Assembly: GCF_036347055.1 (NCBI RefSeq)
Contig: NZ_CP108882.1
Location: 7,490,001 to 7,554,000 of the forward strand
Length of the DNA: 64,000 nucleotides
Direction: 5' to 3'
From: Streptomyces sp. NBC_00820
GTDB lineage: Bacteria; Actinomycetota; Actinomycetes; Streptomycetales; Streptomycetaceae
Shown one piece after another: positions 1 to 7,802 of this stretch. The position numbers were made by a program, and so were the translations under genes. A model generated the notes under the pieces. The model did no database searches, was not told the DNA's origin, and worked only from the letters and a program-made list of their open reading frames with translations. Numbering within the stretch: position 1 is the stretch's first letter; every line of letters begins with the position of its first letter.

Positions 1-42
1 ATGCGGCAGGGCGACGTGCTCCGTTCGGTGGTGGTGCTGTGA
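1..42 (+). CDS. C-terminal end of a zinc-type alcohol dehydrogenase, probably S-(hydroxymethyl)mycothiol dehydrogenase (partial)
   Basis: Only the last 13 codons lie in the window, ending with TGA at 40-42. The peptide RQGDVLRSVVVL is what I recall as the typical C-terminus of actinobacterial S-(hydroxymethyl)mycothiol dehydrogenase (zinc-dependent MDR family), which oxidises the formaldehyde-mycothiol adduct. The stop overlaps the start of the next gene (TGATG), and a metallo-hydrolase directly after this dehydrogenase is a familiar arrangement in Streptomyces. The identification rests on a short tail plus context, so it is moderate only. Confidence 0.5.
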   Translation: MRQGDVLRSVVVL

Positions 43-671
43 TGACCGCGCGCATCGAACGCCTCGTCACCTCCGGCCAGTTCACCCTCGACGGCGGTAC
101 CTGGGACGTCGACAACAACGTGTGGATCGTCGGCGACGACCACGAGGTGATCGTCATCGACGCCGCCCACGACGCCGAGGCCATCCTTCGCGCCGTGGGC
201 GACCGCCGGGTCACCGCGATCGTGTGCACCCACGCCCACAACGACCACATCGACGCGGCCCCCGCCCTCGCCGACCTCACCGGCGCCACCATCTGGCTCC
301 ACCCCGACGACCTGCCGCTGTGGAAGCAGACCCACCCCGACCGCGACCCCGACGCCCATCTCGTCGACGGCCTGGTCCTCGAGGCCGCCGGCGCCGACCT
401 GACCGTCCTGCACACCCCCGGGCACGCGCCCGGCGCGGTCTGCCTGTACGACCCCGGGCTCGGCGTCGTCTTCACCGGCGACACCCTCTTCCAGGGCGGC
501 CCGGGCGCCACAGGACGGTCGTACTCGCACTTCCCGACGATCATCGACTCCGTCCGCGACCGGCTCCTCGACCTCCCCCCGGAGACCAAGGTGCTCACCG
601 GCCACGGCGACTCCACGACCATCGGCGCCGAGGCTCCCCACCTGCAGGAATGGATCGACCGGGGGCACTGA
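42..671 (+). CDS. MBL-fold metallo-hydrolase, mycothiol/formaldehyde pathway type
   Basis: A 209-residue metallo-beta-lactamase-fold hydrolase of glyoxalase II-like size. Metal-binding motifs appear in order: THAHNDHID near residue 68 (HxHxDH), TPGHAPG near 126, TGDTLF near 146 and GHGDST near 187. The ATG at 42 overlaps the TGA of the upstream dehydrogenase; a GTG at 39 is an alternative in-frame start one codon earlier. Overlap means translational coupling, and the pairing suggests it hydrolyses the thioester made by the dehydrogenase (S-formylmycothiol to formate and mycothiol). Family assignment is firm; the substrate is inferred from the neighbour. Confidence 0.85.
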   Translation: MTARIERLVTSGQFTLDGGTWDVDNNVWIVGDDHEVIVIDAAHDAEAILRAVGDRRVTAIVCTHAHNDHIDAAPALADLTGATIWLHPDDLPLWKQTHPDRDPDAHLVDGLVLEAAGADLTVLHTPGHAPGAVCLYDPGLGVVFTGDTLFQGGPGATGRSYSHFPTIIDSVRDRLLDLPPETKVLTGHGDSTTIGAEAPHLQEWIDRGH

Positions 672-735
672 CCCGGAAGACCGGCACGAGAAGTCCGGCA
701 CAAGAAGACCGGCACAGAAGCCGGCGAAAAGGCGA
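672..735. repeat. Short degenerate tandem array, about 14-bp period
   Basis: The spacer after the metallo-hydrolase contains about four imperfect copies of GAAGACCGGCACAA (variants GAAGTCCGGCAC, GAAGCCGGCGAAA). It has no start codon with a ribosome site and no clear hairpin. It is one of many such arrays in this window. Confidence 0.6.
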
Positions 736-802
736 CAGGAGATGTCCGGCTTTCCCGTGAGAGTGGTCCGCGACAGGAGTCGTACCGCACAGGAGGCCGG
801 AC

Positions 803-1717
803 ATGTCAGGACCGCTGCAGGGCAAGGTGGCGCTGGTCGCCGGAGGGACCCGGGGTGCCGGACGGGGCATCGCCGTGGAACTCGGCGCGGCCGGCGCCAC
901 CGTCTACGTGACCGGCCGCAGCACCCGCGCCCACCGCTCCGAGTACGACCGTCCGGAGACCATCGAGGACACCGCCGACCTCGTCACCCAGGCCGGCGGC
1001 CACGGCATCGCGGTGCCCGTCGACCATCTGGACAAGCCCGCCGTACGGGCCCTCGTGGACCGCATCGCGGAGGAGCAGGATCGCCTGGACGTCCTCGTCA
1101 ACGACATCTGGGGCGGCGAGAAGCTCTTCGAGTGGGACGCGCCCGTGTGGGAGCACGACCTCGACAACGGGCTCCGGCTGCTCCGGCTCGCCGTCGAGAC
1201 GCACGCCGTCACCAGCCACTTCGCACTGCCGCTCCTGCTGCGCCGGCCCGGCGGCCTGGTGGTGGAGGTCACCGACGGCACCGCCGACTACAACCGCGAC
1301 ACCTACCGCGTGAACCTCTTCTACGACCTGGCCAAGGCGTCCGTGCTGCGCATGGCCTTCGCGCTCGGCCACGAACTCGGCCCGCGCGGCGCGACCGCGG
1401 TCGCGCTGACCCCCGGCTGGCTGCGCTCCGAGATCATGCTCGACACCTTCGGCGTCCGCGAGGACAACTGGCGCGACGCCCTCGACCAGGTCCCGCACTT
1501 CGCCATCTCCGAGTCCCCGCGCTTCGTCGGCCGCGCCGTCGCCGCTCTCGCCGCCGACCCCGGCGTGGCCCGCTTCAACGGGCAGTCCCTGTCCAGCGCC
1601 GGACTCTCCCAGGTGTACGGCTTCACCGACCTCGACGGCAGCCGGCCCGACGCCTGGCGGTACCTGACCGAGGTGCAGGACACGGGCAAGCCGGCCGACG
1701 TGACCGGCTACCGGTGA
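803..1717 (+). CDS. SDR family oxidoreductase
   Basis: A 304-residue short-chain dehydrogenase/reductase, slightly longer than the classical 250. The N-terminal Rossmann glycine motif reads GGTRGAGRGIAVELG (residues 13-27), the NNAG position is altered to NDIWGGE (about 101-107), and the catalytic YxxxK is YDLAK near residue 174. ATG 803 follows ACAGGAGG. A cytosolic NAD(P)(H)-dependent enzyme is expected; its substrate is unknown. The NNAG change and the long middle section suggest an atypical subfamily. It stands alone, with a convergent membrane-protein gene two bases downstream. Confidence 0.85.
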   Translation: MSGPLQGKVALVAGGTRGAGRGIAVELGAAGATVYVTGRSTRAHRSEYDRPETIEDTADLVTQAGGHGIAVPVDHLDKPAVRALVDRIAEEQDRLDVLVNDIWGGEKLFEWDAPVWEHDLDNGLRLLRLAVETHAVTSHFALPLLLRRPGGLVVEVTDGTADYNRDTYRVNLFYDLAKASVLRMAFALGHELGPRGATAVALTPGWLRSEIMLDTFGVREDNWRDALDQVPHFAISESPRFVGRAVAALAADPGVARFNGQSLSSAGLSQVYGFTDLDGSRPDAWRYLTEVQDTGKPADVTGYR

Positions 1718-1718
1718 C

Positions 1719-2246
1719 TCACAGCCGCGGCAGCGGCCGGCGCGCCGAGTGACCGGGCGGCAGCGCGAGATCCTCCCGCACGGCCGCGTAGTAGCTCGCG
1801 CGGCCGGCGCGCTGCCGCTCCAACAGGGCCTGCCAGGGCGCGGGTTCGCGCCGCTCCTCCCGCACGAACCGTTCCATGTCCATGACCACGACGACCCATT
1901 CGCGGGCCTTCTCCACGACCGCCTGGCTGCCCAGCAGCAACAGGGTCTCCACGGACGGATCCCTGGCGACGGCCGCCTCGGCCAGCAGAGGATCCGCCTC
2001 CGCGGGCGGCAGCGGGTGCGGAGGCGGGTCATTGCCGAAGTGGGCGGCCGTCCGGTACGTCAGCGTGACCGACTGCTTCAGCGTGCGCGCGTAGTCGGCG
2101 TACACCCTGAGCCGCCGCTCCTCCCAACGCGCCGCCTGCTCGCGCCGGAAGCGGACCTGATCGCCCCGGACCACGGCCAGATACGAACCGAGCGCGCCGA
2201 TCACGACACCGATGAGGGCCGGAAGTTGCTGCAGGAACGCGGACAT
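1719..2246 (-). CDS. Hypothetical protein with one N-terminal membrane helix
   Basis: A 175-residue protein, transcribed leftward, ending two bases from the convergent SDR gene. Residues about 5-26 (LPALIGVVIGALGSYLAVV) form a membrane segment, followed by a charged, Arg-rich helical cytosolic region with a long predicted helix around residues 35-60 and a second around 110-140. This single-helix-plus-coil layout is common among small unassigned Streptomyces proteins. No enzymatic motif is visible. Its start faces the next SDR gene (2297) across about 50 bp, so the two share a short divergent promoter region. Confidence 0.6.
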   Translation of the reverse strand: MSAFLQQLPALIGVVIGALGSYLAVVRGDQVRFRREQAARWEERRLRVYADYARTLKQSVTLTYRTAAHFGNDPPPHPLPPAEADPLLAEAAVARDPSVETLLLLGSQAVVEKAREWVVVVMDMERFVREERREPAPWQALLERQRAGRASYYAAVREDLALPPGHSARRPLPRL

Positions 2247-2296
2247 GTGCGCACGCTGTCTGTCGCGTTGATCGTCCGGGCCGTACGGTCACTGCC

Positions 2297-3085
2297 ATGA
2301 CCGGACTCGAACGCTTCGCAGGCCACGGAGTTCTCGTCACGGGCGCGGCCCGCGGCATCGGCGCCGCCGTCGCCCGGCGGCTCGCGGAAGAGGGGGCGCG
2401 GGTCCTCGTCACCGACCAGGACGCCCCCGAGGCGGACCGCACGGCCGCCGCCCTGCGGCAACAGGGCCTCACCGTCGAGGCGTTGGCGTGCGACGTCGCC
2501 GACCGGGCATCCGTCGAGGCGGCCGTCGCGCACGCCGTGACGGCCTTCGGCTCGCTCGACGTGCTGGTCAACTGCGCCGCCCACTGCACCCCGGACGTGC
2601 CGCTCTTCGAGGACGACCCCGACGAGGCCTGGGCCCGTGACCTCGACATCACCCTCACCGGCACCTACCGCTGCTGCCGCGCCGCCCTGCCGCACCTCGC
2701 CGCCCGCGGACGCGGTGCCATCGTCAGCATCGGCTCGGTCAACGGACTCCAGGACTACGGCAATCACGCCTACAGTGCCGCCAAGGCAGGCCTCGGCTCC
2801 CTCACCAGGACCCTCGCCGGGCACGCGGCCGCCCGCGGCGTCCGGGTCAACCTCGTCGCTCCGGGTACCGTCCGCACCTCGGCCTGGGAGGGGCGCGACG
2901 GCGAAGTCGAGGCCGTCCGCGCGCTGTACCCGCTCGGTCGGGTCGGTGAACCGCAGGACATCGCGGCCGCCGTGGCCTTCCTCGCCTCCCGTGACGCCGC
3001 CTGGATCACCGGGACCACGCTCGTGGTCGACGGCGGACTCACCGCCGTGCACACCGGTTTCCACGCCGCGCTCCGCCAAGCCTGA
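2297..3085 (+). CDS. SDR family NAD(P)-dependent oxidoreductase (classical)
   Basis: A 262-residue classical SDR. Visible motifs: VTGAARGIG (TGxxxGxG, residues 14-22), NCAAHC at the NNAG position (about 92), catalytic Ser in SIGSVNG (about 147) and YSAAK (YxxxK, about 158-162), then the usual C-terminal TGTTLVVDGG (about 240). These are the signs of a full active enzyme of the FabG/gluconate dehydrogenase type. The substrate is not readable. It is transcribed divergently from the membrane protein at 1719-2246 and lies five bases from the truncated PLP-enzyme gene on the opposite strand. Confidence 0.88.
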   Translation: MTGLERFAGHGVLVTGAARGIGAAVARRLAEEGARVLVTDQDAPEADRTAAALRQQGLTVEALACDVADRASVEAAVAHAVTAFGSLDVLVNCAAHCTPDVPLFEDDPDEAWARDLDITLTGTYRCCRAALPHLAARGRGAIVSIGSVNGLQDYGNHAYSAAKAGLGSLTRTLAGHAAARGVRVNLVAPGTVRTSAWEGRDGEVEAVRALYPLGRVGEPQDIAAAVAFLASRDAAWITGTTLVVDGGLTAVHTGFHAALRQA

Positions 3086-3089
3086 ACCG

Positions 3090-3311
3090 TCAGGACGTGT
3101 GCGCCTTCAGCGCTTCCAGCACGCGCCGCGTATCGTCAGCCGTCGTACGCCAGTTGCTGAACGCCGCGCGCAGCGCCGGCACCCCGCCGTACACCGTCGG
3201 CGTGAGGAACGCCTCGCCGGACTCGGCGACCGCCCGCGCCAGCGCGTCGACCCGCTCCACGGACGGACTCTCCCCGGCGAGCGTGAAGCAGACGACGTCG
3301 CCGGCCGGCAC
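3090..3311 (-). pseudogene. 3' fragment of a PLP-dependent decarboxylase/aminotransferase-like gene
   Basis: Reading leftward, the last about 73 codons encode a recognisable C-terminus: PAGDVVCFTL, then FLTPTVYGGVPALRAAFSNW and RTTADDTRRVLEAL. This ending is typical of Streptomyces pyridoxal-dependent decarboxylase/aminotransferase proteins of about 450-480 residues. The PLP-binding core is missing: to the right of about 3311 this frame is open but is only the antisense of the neighbouring MocR-like fragment. The gene has therefore lost roughly its first five sixths. It is non-functional unless the fragment is reused. Confidence 0.7.
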
Positions 3312-3935
3312 GGGCTGACCGTCCTCGCCGACGAGACGATGCGCGACCTGGACCTCAGAACACCGCCCGGCACCGAACCCCACCTCGCCGGAGCCCGGGT
3401 GATCCAGATCGGCTCCGCGAGCAAGACCCTGTGGAGCGGCCTCCGGGTCGGCTGGATCAGGGCGGGCGCGGACCTCGTACGAGAACTGTGCCGCAACCCC
3501 CTCCAGGCCCAGCTCTCCCCGCCCCCGCTGGAGCAGCTGGTCGCCACCGAACTCCTCGGGGCACCCCTCCCGGACCTCCTCGCCGACCGCCGCGACCGCC
3601 TGCGCGCCCAGCGCGACCACCTCGCGGCGCTGCTGACCGGGGCCGGATGGACGTGCACCGTCCCGGACGGCGGACTGACCCTCTGGTCGCGCCTGCCCGA
3701 CGGCATCGACGCCACCGCCCTCGCGGCGCACGCCGCCGCCCTCGGCCTCGCGGTCACCCCGGGCCCGTACTTCGCCGCCGACCGCACCACCCTCACCCAC
3801 CACCTGCGGCTGCCGTTCACGGCGACGTGCGACGTGCTGACACGGGCGGTGGGGCTGCTGGGGGAGGCGGCGAAGTTCACCGTTTCGTCACAACCCGGCC
3901 GGAACGACAACTGCCGGGGGCGTGAACAGGTCTAG
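3312..3935 (+). pseudogene. 3' fragment of a MocR-type (GntR-aminotransferase) regulator or PLP aminotransferase
   Basis: The forward frame from about 3312 encodes the C-terminal half of a class I aminotransferase fold: LTVLADETMRDLDL, then IGSASKTLWSGLRVGW carrying the PLP lysine, QAQLSPPPLEQLVATELL, and GLTLWSRLPDG. The L-D-L and SASKTLWSGLRVGW style is that of MocR regulators. No winged-helix domain or start codon with a ribosome site lies before it; the frame runs straight into the antisense of the other fragment. The break point is about 3312. The two fragments were probably a divergent regulator-target pair that lost both 5' ends. Confidence 0.7.
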
Positions 3936-4011
3936 TAGGCGGAAGTAGCGCATACCGCGCACGGGCGCCCGGGAGGATCTGGGCAAAAGGGGAGAAGGGG
4001 AAGAGGGAGAC

Positions 4012-4707
4012 ATGGGGGACATACGTCGACGAGGCGTCGTCGCGCTCGGTGTCGCCGGGCTGGTGGCGCCGCTCACGCTCGCGCTCGGCGCGGCACCGGC
4101 CCAGGCCGCGAGCTGCACCACGCAGGCGGGGCCGTACCAGAAGCAGGTGGAGAAGTTCCTGGGCCGTCCGGTCGACGGCAAGCAGTCCACCGCCGACTGC
4201 AACGCCATACGGTCTTTCCAGAACAAGCACGGCATCACGCCCGCCATCGGCTACGCGGGCTCCGTCACCTGGGGCGTGATGGACCTCATGAACAAGCAGA
4301 AGGCCGTCGGGAAGAACCCCAACAAGGACGGCAAGTGCCCGGTGAACAAGGGCCGCATCGCCTGCGTGAACCTCACGCTCCAGCTGAGCTGGATCCAGGA
4401 CGGCCGCAGGCTCGTGCACGGGCCCGTGCCGGTGCGCACCGGACGGAACGGCTACGAGACGCGCACCGGGCTGAAGAAGATCTACTGGCGGGACATCGAC
4501 CACGTCTCGAGCATCTACAACGTGCCGATGCCGTACAGCCAGTTCTTCGACGGCGGCCAGGCCTTCCACTCGGTGAACCTCAGCATGTGGAACCCGCCGG
4601 GCTCCCACGGCTGCGTCAACATGACCCCGAAGGAGGCCAAGGCGTACTGGTCGCTGCTGAAGAAGGGTGACGACGTCTTCGTCTACGGCCGCAAGCCGGG
4701 CACCTGA
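4012..4707 (+). CDS. Secreted L,D-transpeptidase with N-terminal peptidoglycan-binding-like region
   Basis: A 231-residue exported protein. A signal peptide (positive MGDIRRR, hydrophobic core, cleavage after APAQA about residue 29) is followed by a peptidoglycan-binding-like helical segment (about 35-90, FLGRPVDGKQ, SFQNKHG) and a YkuD catalytic domain (about 115-228). The catalytic motif is HSVNLSMW then SHGCVNM, with the nucleophile Cys in SHGC (about residue 202). Enzymes of this family make 3-3 cross-links in the cell wall or attach proteins. A purine-rich stretch GGGGAAGAGGGAG lies just before the ATG. It is monocistronic, with a hairpin downstream. Confidence 0.9.
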   Translation: MGDIRRRGVVALGVAGLVAPLTLALGAAPAQAASCTTQAGPYQKQVEKFLGRPVDGKQSTADCNAIRSFQNKHGITPAIGYAGSVTWGVMDLMNKQKAVGKNPNKDGKCPVNKGRIACVNLTLQLSWIQDGRRLVHGPVPVRTGRNGYETRTGLKKIYWRDIDHVSSIYNVPMPYSQFFDGGQAFHSVNLSMWNPPGSHGCVNMTPKEAKAYWSLLKKGDDVFVYGRKPGT

Positions 4708-4733
4708 GCGCATGGCCGACGGACGGCGGGCCG

Positions 4734-4763
4734 GCGGGCGCGGAGCTGAACTGCCGCGCCCGC
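4734..4763 (+). terminator. Hairpin terminator after the L,D-transpeptidase gene
   Basis: A perfect 10-bp stem, GCGGGCGCGG at 4734-4743 pairing with CCGCGCCCGC at 4754-4763, with a 10-nt loop. It starts 27 bp after the stop. There is no T-run, as is usual in Streptomyces. Confidence 0.6.
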
Positions 4764-4860
4764 GGACCCCATTGACGTGATGAGCGACACGGTCCGAAAT
4801 GTCCGGATCAGGGGTACTTACTCACAACGCCTTCACCCCGGTCGGCATATGCTTCACAGC

Positions 4861-5019
4861 ATGTCCACCACTGTTGAAGCCGCCTCCGAGCGATCGGCCG
4901 CGGAGGTCAACGAGGAGATCCGGGCCCTGTGGCTCCGGTCGGGCGGGACACTGACCACGGAGCAGCGCGCGGAGTACCAGCGCCTCGTGTTGGAGTGGGC
5001 CGAGGCGGCCCCCGAGTAG
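4861..5019 (+). CDS. Small acidic conserved hypothetical protein (52 aa)
   Basis: A short reading frame starting MSTTVEAASERSAAEVNEEIRA and ending WAEAAPE. The codon pattern is strongly Streptomyces-like in this frame, and the sequence is consistent with two short amphipathic helices (about 12-27 and 33-48). ATG 4861 was chosen because the upstream in-frame codons (from 4777) show weak codon bias; ATG 4846 is another option. No function is apparent. It lies between the transpeptidase terminator and the convergent protease gene. Confidence 0.55.
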   Translation: MSTTVEAASERSAAEVNEEIRALWLRSGGTLTTEQRAEYQRLVLEWAEAAPE

Positions 5020-5107
5020 CACCGGGGTGGTCCCGGGCGACCGCTGTCGCGGCCTCCCGGACGACCTTGGAGCCACCTTTCGTCGGCCCCGCCCGCGATG
5101 CCCCCGC

Positions 5108-6505
5108 TCAGCCCCAGGTCGCCGAGTAGTACCGCCGGTAGGCCCGGCGATCCTGCTCCGCCCGGATGAACCGGGTCGCGACCAGGAGGATCAGGCTGCC
5201 CGCGATGACCAGCAGCCCGGGGCCGATGGCCCGGGCGTCAGTGAGCCGTGCCAGCAGGGTCTGGCCCTCGGTCGTGCCCGTGACCGGCGCCGAGGAGCCG
5301 GGAGAGGCCGCGTTCGGCGTCATCGCGCCCTGGCCGGCGGCCGTGGCCGAGGGCGCCGGGGAGGCGCTCTGGGTGCCGGCGGCGTTCGCCGCGGAGACCA
5401 GCAGGCGCACGTTCAGCGCCGCCAGCGCCTTGGTCACCGGCTGGAAGAACGTCGTTCCGCCCGTCTTGCAGTCGCCGTTGCCGCCCGAGGTGACACCGAG
5501 CGCGACGCCCTCGGAGAAGAGCGGGCCGCCGCTGTCGCCCGGCTCGGCGCACACATTGGTCTGGATGAGCCCGGTGACCGCGCCCTCGGGGTAGTTCACG
5601 GTCGCGTTCAGCGCGGTCACCTGGCCGTCGTGCAGCCCGCTGGTGCTGCCGCTGCGGAACACCCGCTGCCCCACCGACGGATCGGCCACCCCGGTGATCC
5701 TGACGCCCTTGCCGCCGCCGATCGAGACCACGTCGGCGCCCTCGCCGGCCGAGCCGGAGTCGTACTGGACGAGGGAGAAGTCGTTGCCGGGGAAGGTGCT
5801 GCGGACCGTGCTGCCCAGCTTCTGGTCGCCCTGGCTGTCGGCGAACCAGATGGATCCGGACGGACCGCAGTGGCCCGCGGTGAGGATGAAGTCCCGCTGT
5901 CCGTCACTGACGTTGAAGCCCGCCGAGCAGCGGCCGCCGGTGGACAGCAAGGGCAGCGCCCCGTTCAGCCGGGTGGTGAAGGCACCCTTGGTGCGCTCCA
6001 TGTGCACGAAACCACCGATGCCCGAAGCGACTTGGGACAGGCGCGACCAGTCGCCGGCCGACACCGTGCGGTCCGCCTGCACCACGACCTGGTTGGTCCG
6101 GTAGTCCACCATCCACGCCGTGCCCGCCACGCGCGGCGCCGAACCCAGCGTGGCGGTGGCCGACTTCAGCTCGTCCATGCTGTGCCGTACGACCTTCGGC
6201 ACGGCCCCGGCGCCGCGCACCTCCCGCGCGGCAGCCGCGTCGGTCACCGCGACGACCGGGCGTCCGTCGGCGCCGATCCAACTGCCCGCGGTCCGTGTCG
6301 TGCCCAGCCTCGCGGCCAGCGCGGCACCCGCGTCACCGGCCTTGCCGGCCGAACCGGCGGCGGTCGTCCCGGCGGCGGCGGCCGACGTGGCGGGAGGCTC
6401 GCTCGCCATGGCCGCCTGGGCGACCATCGCACCCCCCAGAAGAACTCCGCCGACCGCCGCCAGCCGTGTCACCCGCCGGACGACCCGTCGTCGTGCGTGC
6501 CTCAT
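5108..6505 (-). CDS. S1-family serine protease (chymotrypsin fold) with C-terminal membrane anchor
   Basis: A 465-residue exported protease. After the basic start MRHARRR comes a hydrophobic signal ending near MAS (about residue 35). A propeptide-like region (about 50-175) precedes the catalytic domain, where the triad is seen as LTAGHC (His about 204), NDFSLVQYD (Asp about 233) and GDSGGP (Ser about 317). This arrangement resembles streptogrisin-type enzymes. A Ser/Ala/Pro linker (about 365-405) leads to a membrane helix (GPGLLVIAGSLILLVATRF) and a short basic tail, so the enzyme should stay on the cell surface. ATG 6505 is preferred over 6547, which adds 14 poorly conserved-looking residues. 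Confidence 0.88.
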   Translation of the reverse strand: MRHARRRVVRRVTRLAAVGGVLLGGAMVAQAAMASEPPATSAAAAGTTAAGSAGKAGDAGAALAARLGTTRTAGSWIGADGRPVVAVTDAAAAREVRGAGAVPKVVRHSMDELKSATATLGSAPRVAGTAWMVDYRTNQVVVQADRTVSAGDWSRLSQVASGIGGFVHMERTKGAFTTRLNGALPLLSTGGRCSAGFNVSDGQRDFILTAGHCGPSGSIWFADSQGDQKLGSTVRSTFPGNDFSLVQYDSGSAGEGADVVSIGGGKGVRITGVADPSVGQRVFRSGSTSGLHDGQVTALNATVNYPEGAVTGLIQTNVCAEPGDSGGPLFSEGVALGVTSGGNGDCKTGGTTFFQPVTKALAALNVRLLVSAANAAGTQSASPAPSATAAGQGAMTPNAASPGSSAPVTGTTEGQTLLARLTDARAIGPGLLVIAGSLILLVATRFIRAEQDRRAYRRYYSATWG

Positions 6506-6652
6506 GCATGGCTCCCGAACCCCGAACGCGCGATGCCCGTCCGGCACCGCGGGGCCCTCCGGTCGTCGAGCGCCCGGCCTTGAGTACGTGCCCCGGGCCC
6601 AGGGTGTTCACCGGCGCCCGGGGCGTTCACCAGGCCGAGGTGTCCGGCGGCG

Positions 6653-7483
6653 TCAGTTCTTGCGCGCGACCCCGCCGAACATCGCGACCTCCTCCGGCTC
6701 GGCCCCGTTGGTGTGCTCCGGGCGCCAGCGCGAGCAGGACACCACGCCCGGCTCCAGCAGCTCCAGGCCTTCGAAGAACCGGGTCACGTCCTCGGGCGTG
6801 CGCTGGGTCAGCTTCGGAGTGCCGTGCTCGTTCCAGAACTTGACCGCCTCGTCCACGTCCGGCATCGACGGGCTGGTGATGGTGTGGGACAGCACCAGAT
6901 GGCTGCCGGACGGCAGCCGGTCCGTCAACTGCCGCACCAGGCCGTACGGGTCCTCCTCGTCACCGATGAAGATGGTCACGCCGAGCAGCATCAGCGCCAC
7001 CGGCTCGCTGAAGTCCAGTGTCTTCGCGGCGTGTTCGAAGATCGCGTCGACGTTGCGCAGGTCCTCGTCCAGATAGTCGGTACGTCCCTCGGGCGTGCTG
7101 GTGAGCAGGGCGCGGGCGTGCGCGAGGACGAGCGGGTCGTTGTCGACGTACACGATCCGGGTGTCCGGCGCGACGCGCTGGGCCACCTCGTGCGTGTTGT
7201 CGGCGGTCGGCAGCCCGGTGCCGATGTCCAGGAACTGCCGGATGCCCACCTCGCCGACCAGATGACGGACGGCCCGGCCGAGGAACAGGCGGTCGGCGCG
7301 CGCGTACTCGCCGATGCCCGGGTGCAGTTGGCGGATCTGGTCACCGGCCGCGCGGTCGACCTCGTAGTTGTCCTTGCCACCGAGCCAGTAGTTCCAGATC
7401 CGGGCGGTGTGCGGCTGGCTGGTGTTGATGCGGGCGCGCAGCGACGAGGCGACGTCGTTGGTGGTGGCCGGGTTGTCGGTCAC
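6653..7483 (-). CDS. SAM-dependent methyltransferase of the DUF574 (PF04672) family
   Basis: A 276-residue protein starting with GTG at 7483, with AGGAG eight bases upstream. The hallmark opening ARIWNYWLGGKDNYEVDRAAG (about residues 22-40) and the SAM-binding FLDIGTGLPTADNTHEV (about 83-99) and VYVDNDPLVLAHARALL (about 106-122) identify the DUF574 S-adenosylmethionine methyltransferase family, which is greatly expanded in Streptomyces. Substrates are generally unknown. It is divergent from the lyase gene at 7803, with a 319-bp region between them. Confidence 0.88.
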   Translation of the reverse strand: MTDNPATTNDVASSLRARINTSQPHTARIWNYWLGGKDNYEVDRAAGDQIRQLHPGIGEYARADRLFLGRAVRHLVGEVGIRQFLDIGTGLPTADNTHEVAQRVAPDTRIVYVDNDPLVLAHARALLTSTPEGRTDYLDEDLRNVDAIFEHAAKTLDFSEPVALMLLGVTIFIGDEEDPYGLVRQLTDRLPSGSHLVLSHTITSPSMPDVDEAVKFWNEHGTPKLTQRTPEDVTRFFEGLELLEPGVVSCSRWRPEHTNGAEPEEVAMFGGVARKN

Positions 7484-7802
7484 GTGGTCAGCTCCTGGAT
7501 ACCGGGTGAGAGGTACACCGTTCATCCGGCAATCTAGACGCCCGAGTTGATCTCCGCCGCTGGTCCGCGGTATTCCGTCGCCCCGAGACGGGAAGCGCCG
7601 GGTGCGACGCGCCGGATCGGGCGCGGATGGAGAGCGGATGGGCCAGGGAGAGACCGGTGAGAGGCCGGGGAAAGGCCGGGGGGAGGCTGGGGAGTGTCCG
7701 CGGACGGGCCTCCCGGCCGTGGGCCAAGAGGCCGCCGCCCGCGCCACGCCCACCGGGCCCGCCCCGTTCCCGGGCACGCCACGGGCGCCTATCTTGAGCC
7801 CC
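7484..7802. other. Divergent intergenic region with GGCCGGGG repeats
   Basis: This 319-bp spacer separates the DUF574 gene from the PatB-like gene and must hold both promoters. The right half (about 7630-7700) contains imperfect repeats of GAGAGGCCGGGGAAA. I see no convincing operator or RNA structure, and no supported gene. Confidence 0.4.

Noticed and set aside
122..760. Arg-rich frame overlapping the metallo-hydrolase
   Set aside because: Second-frame shadow of a gene with clear metal motifs.
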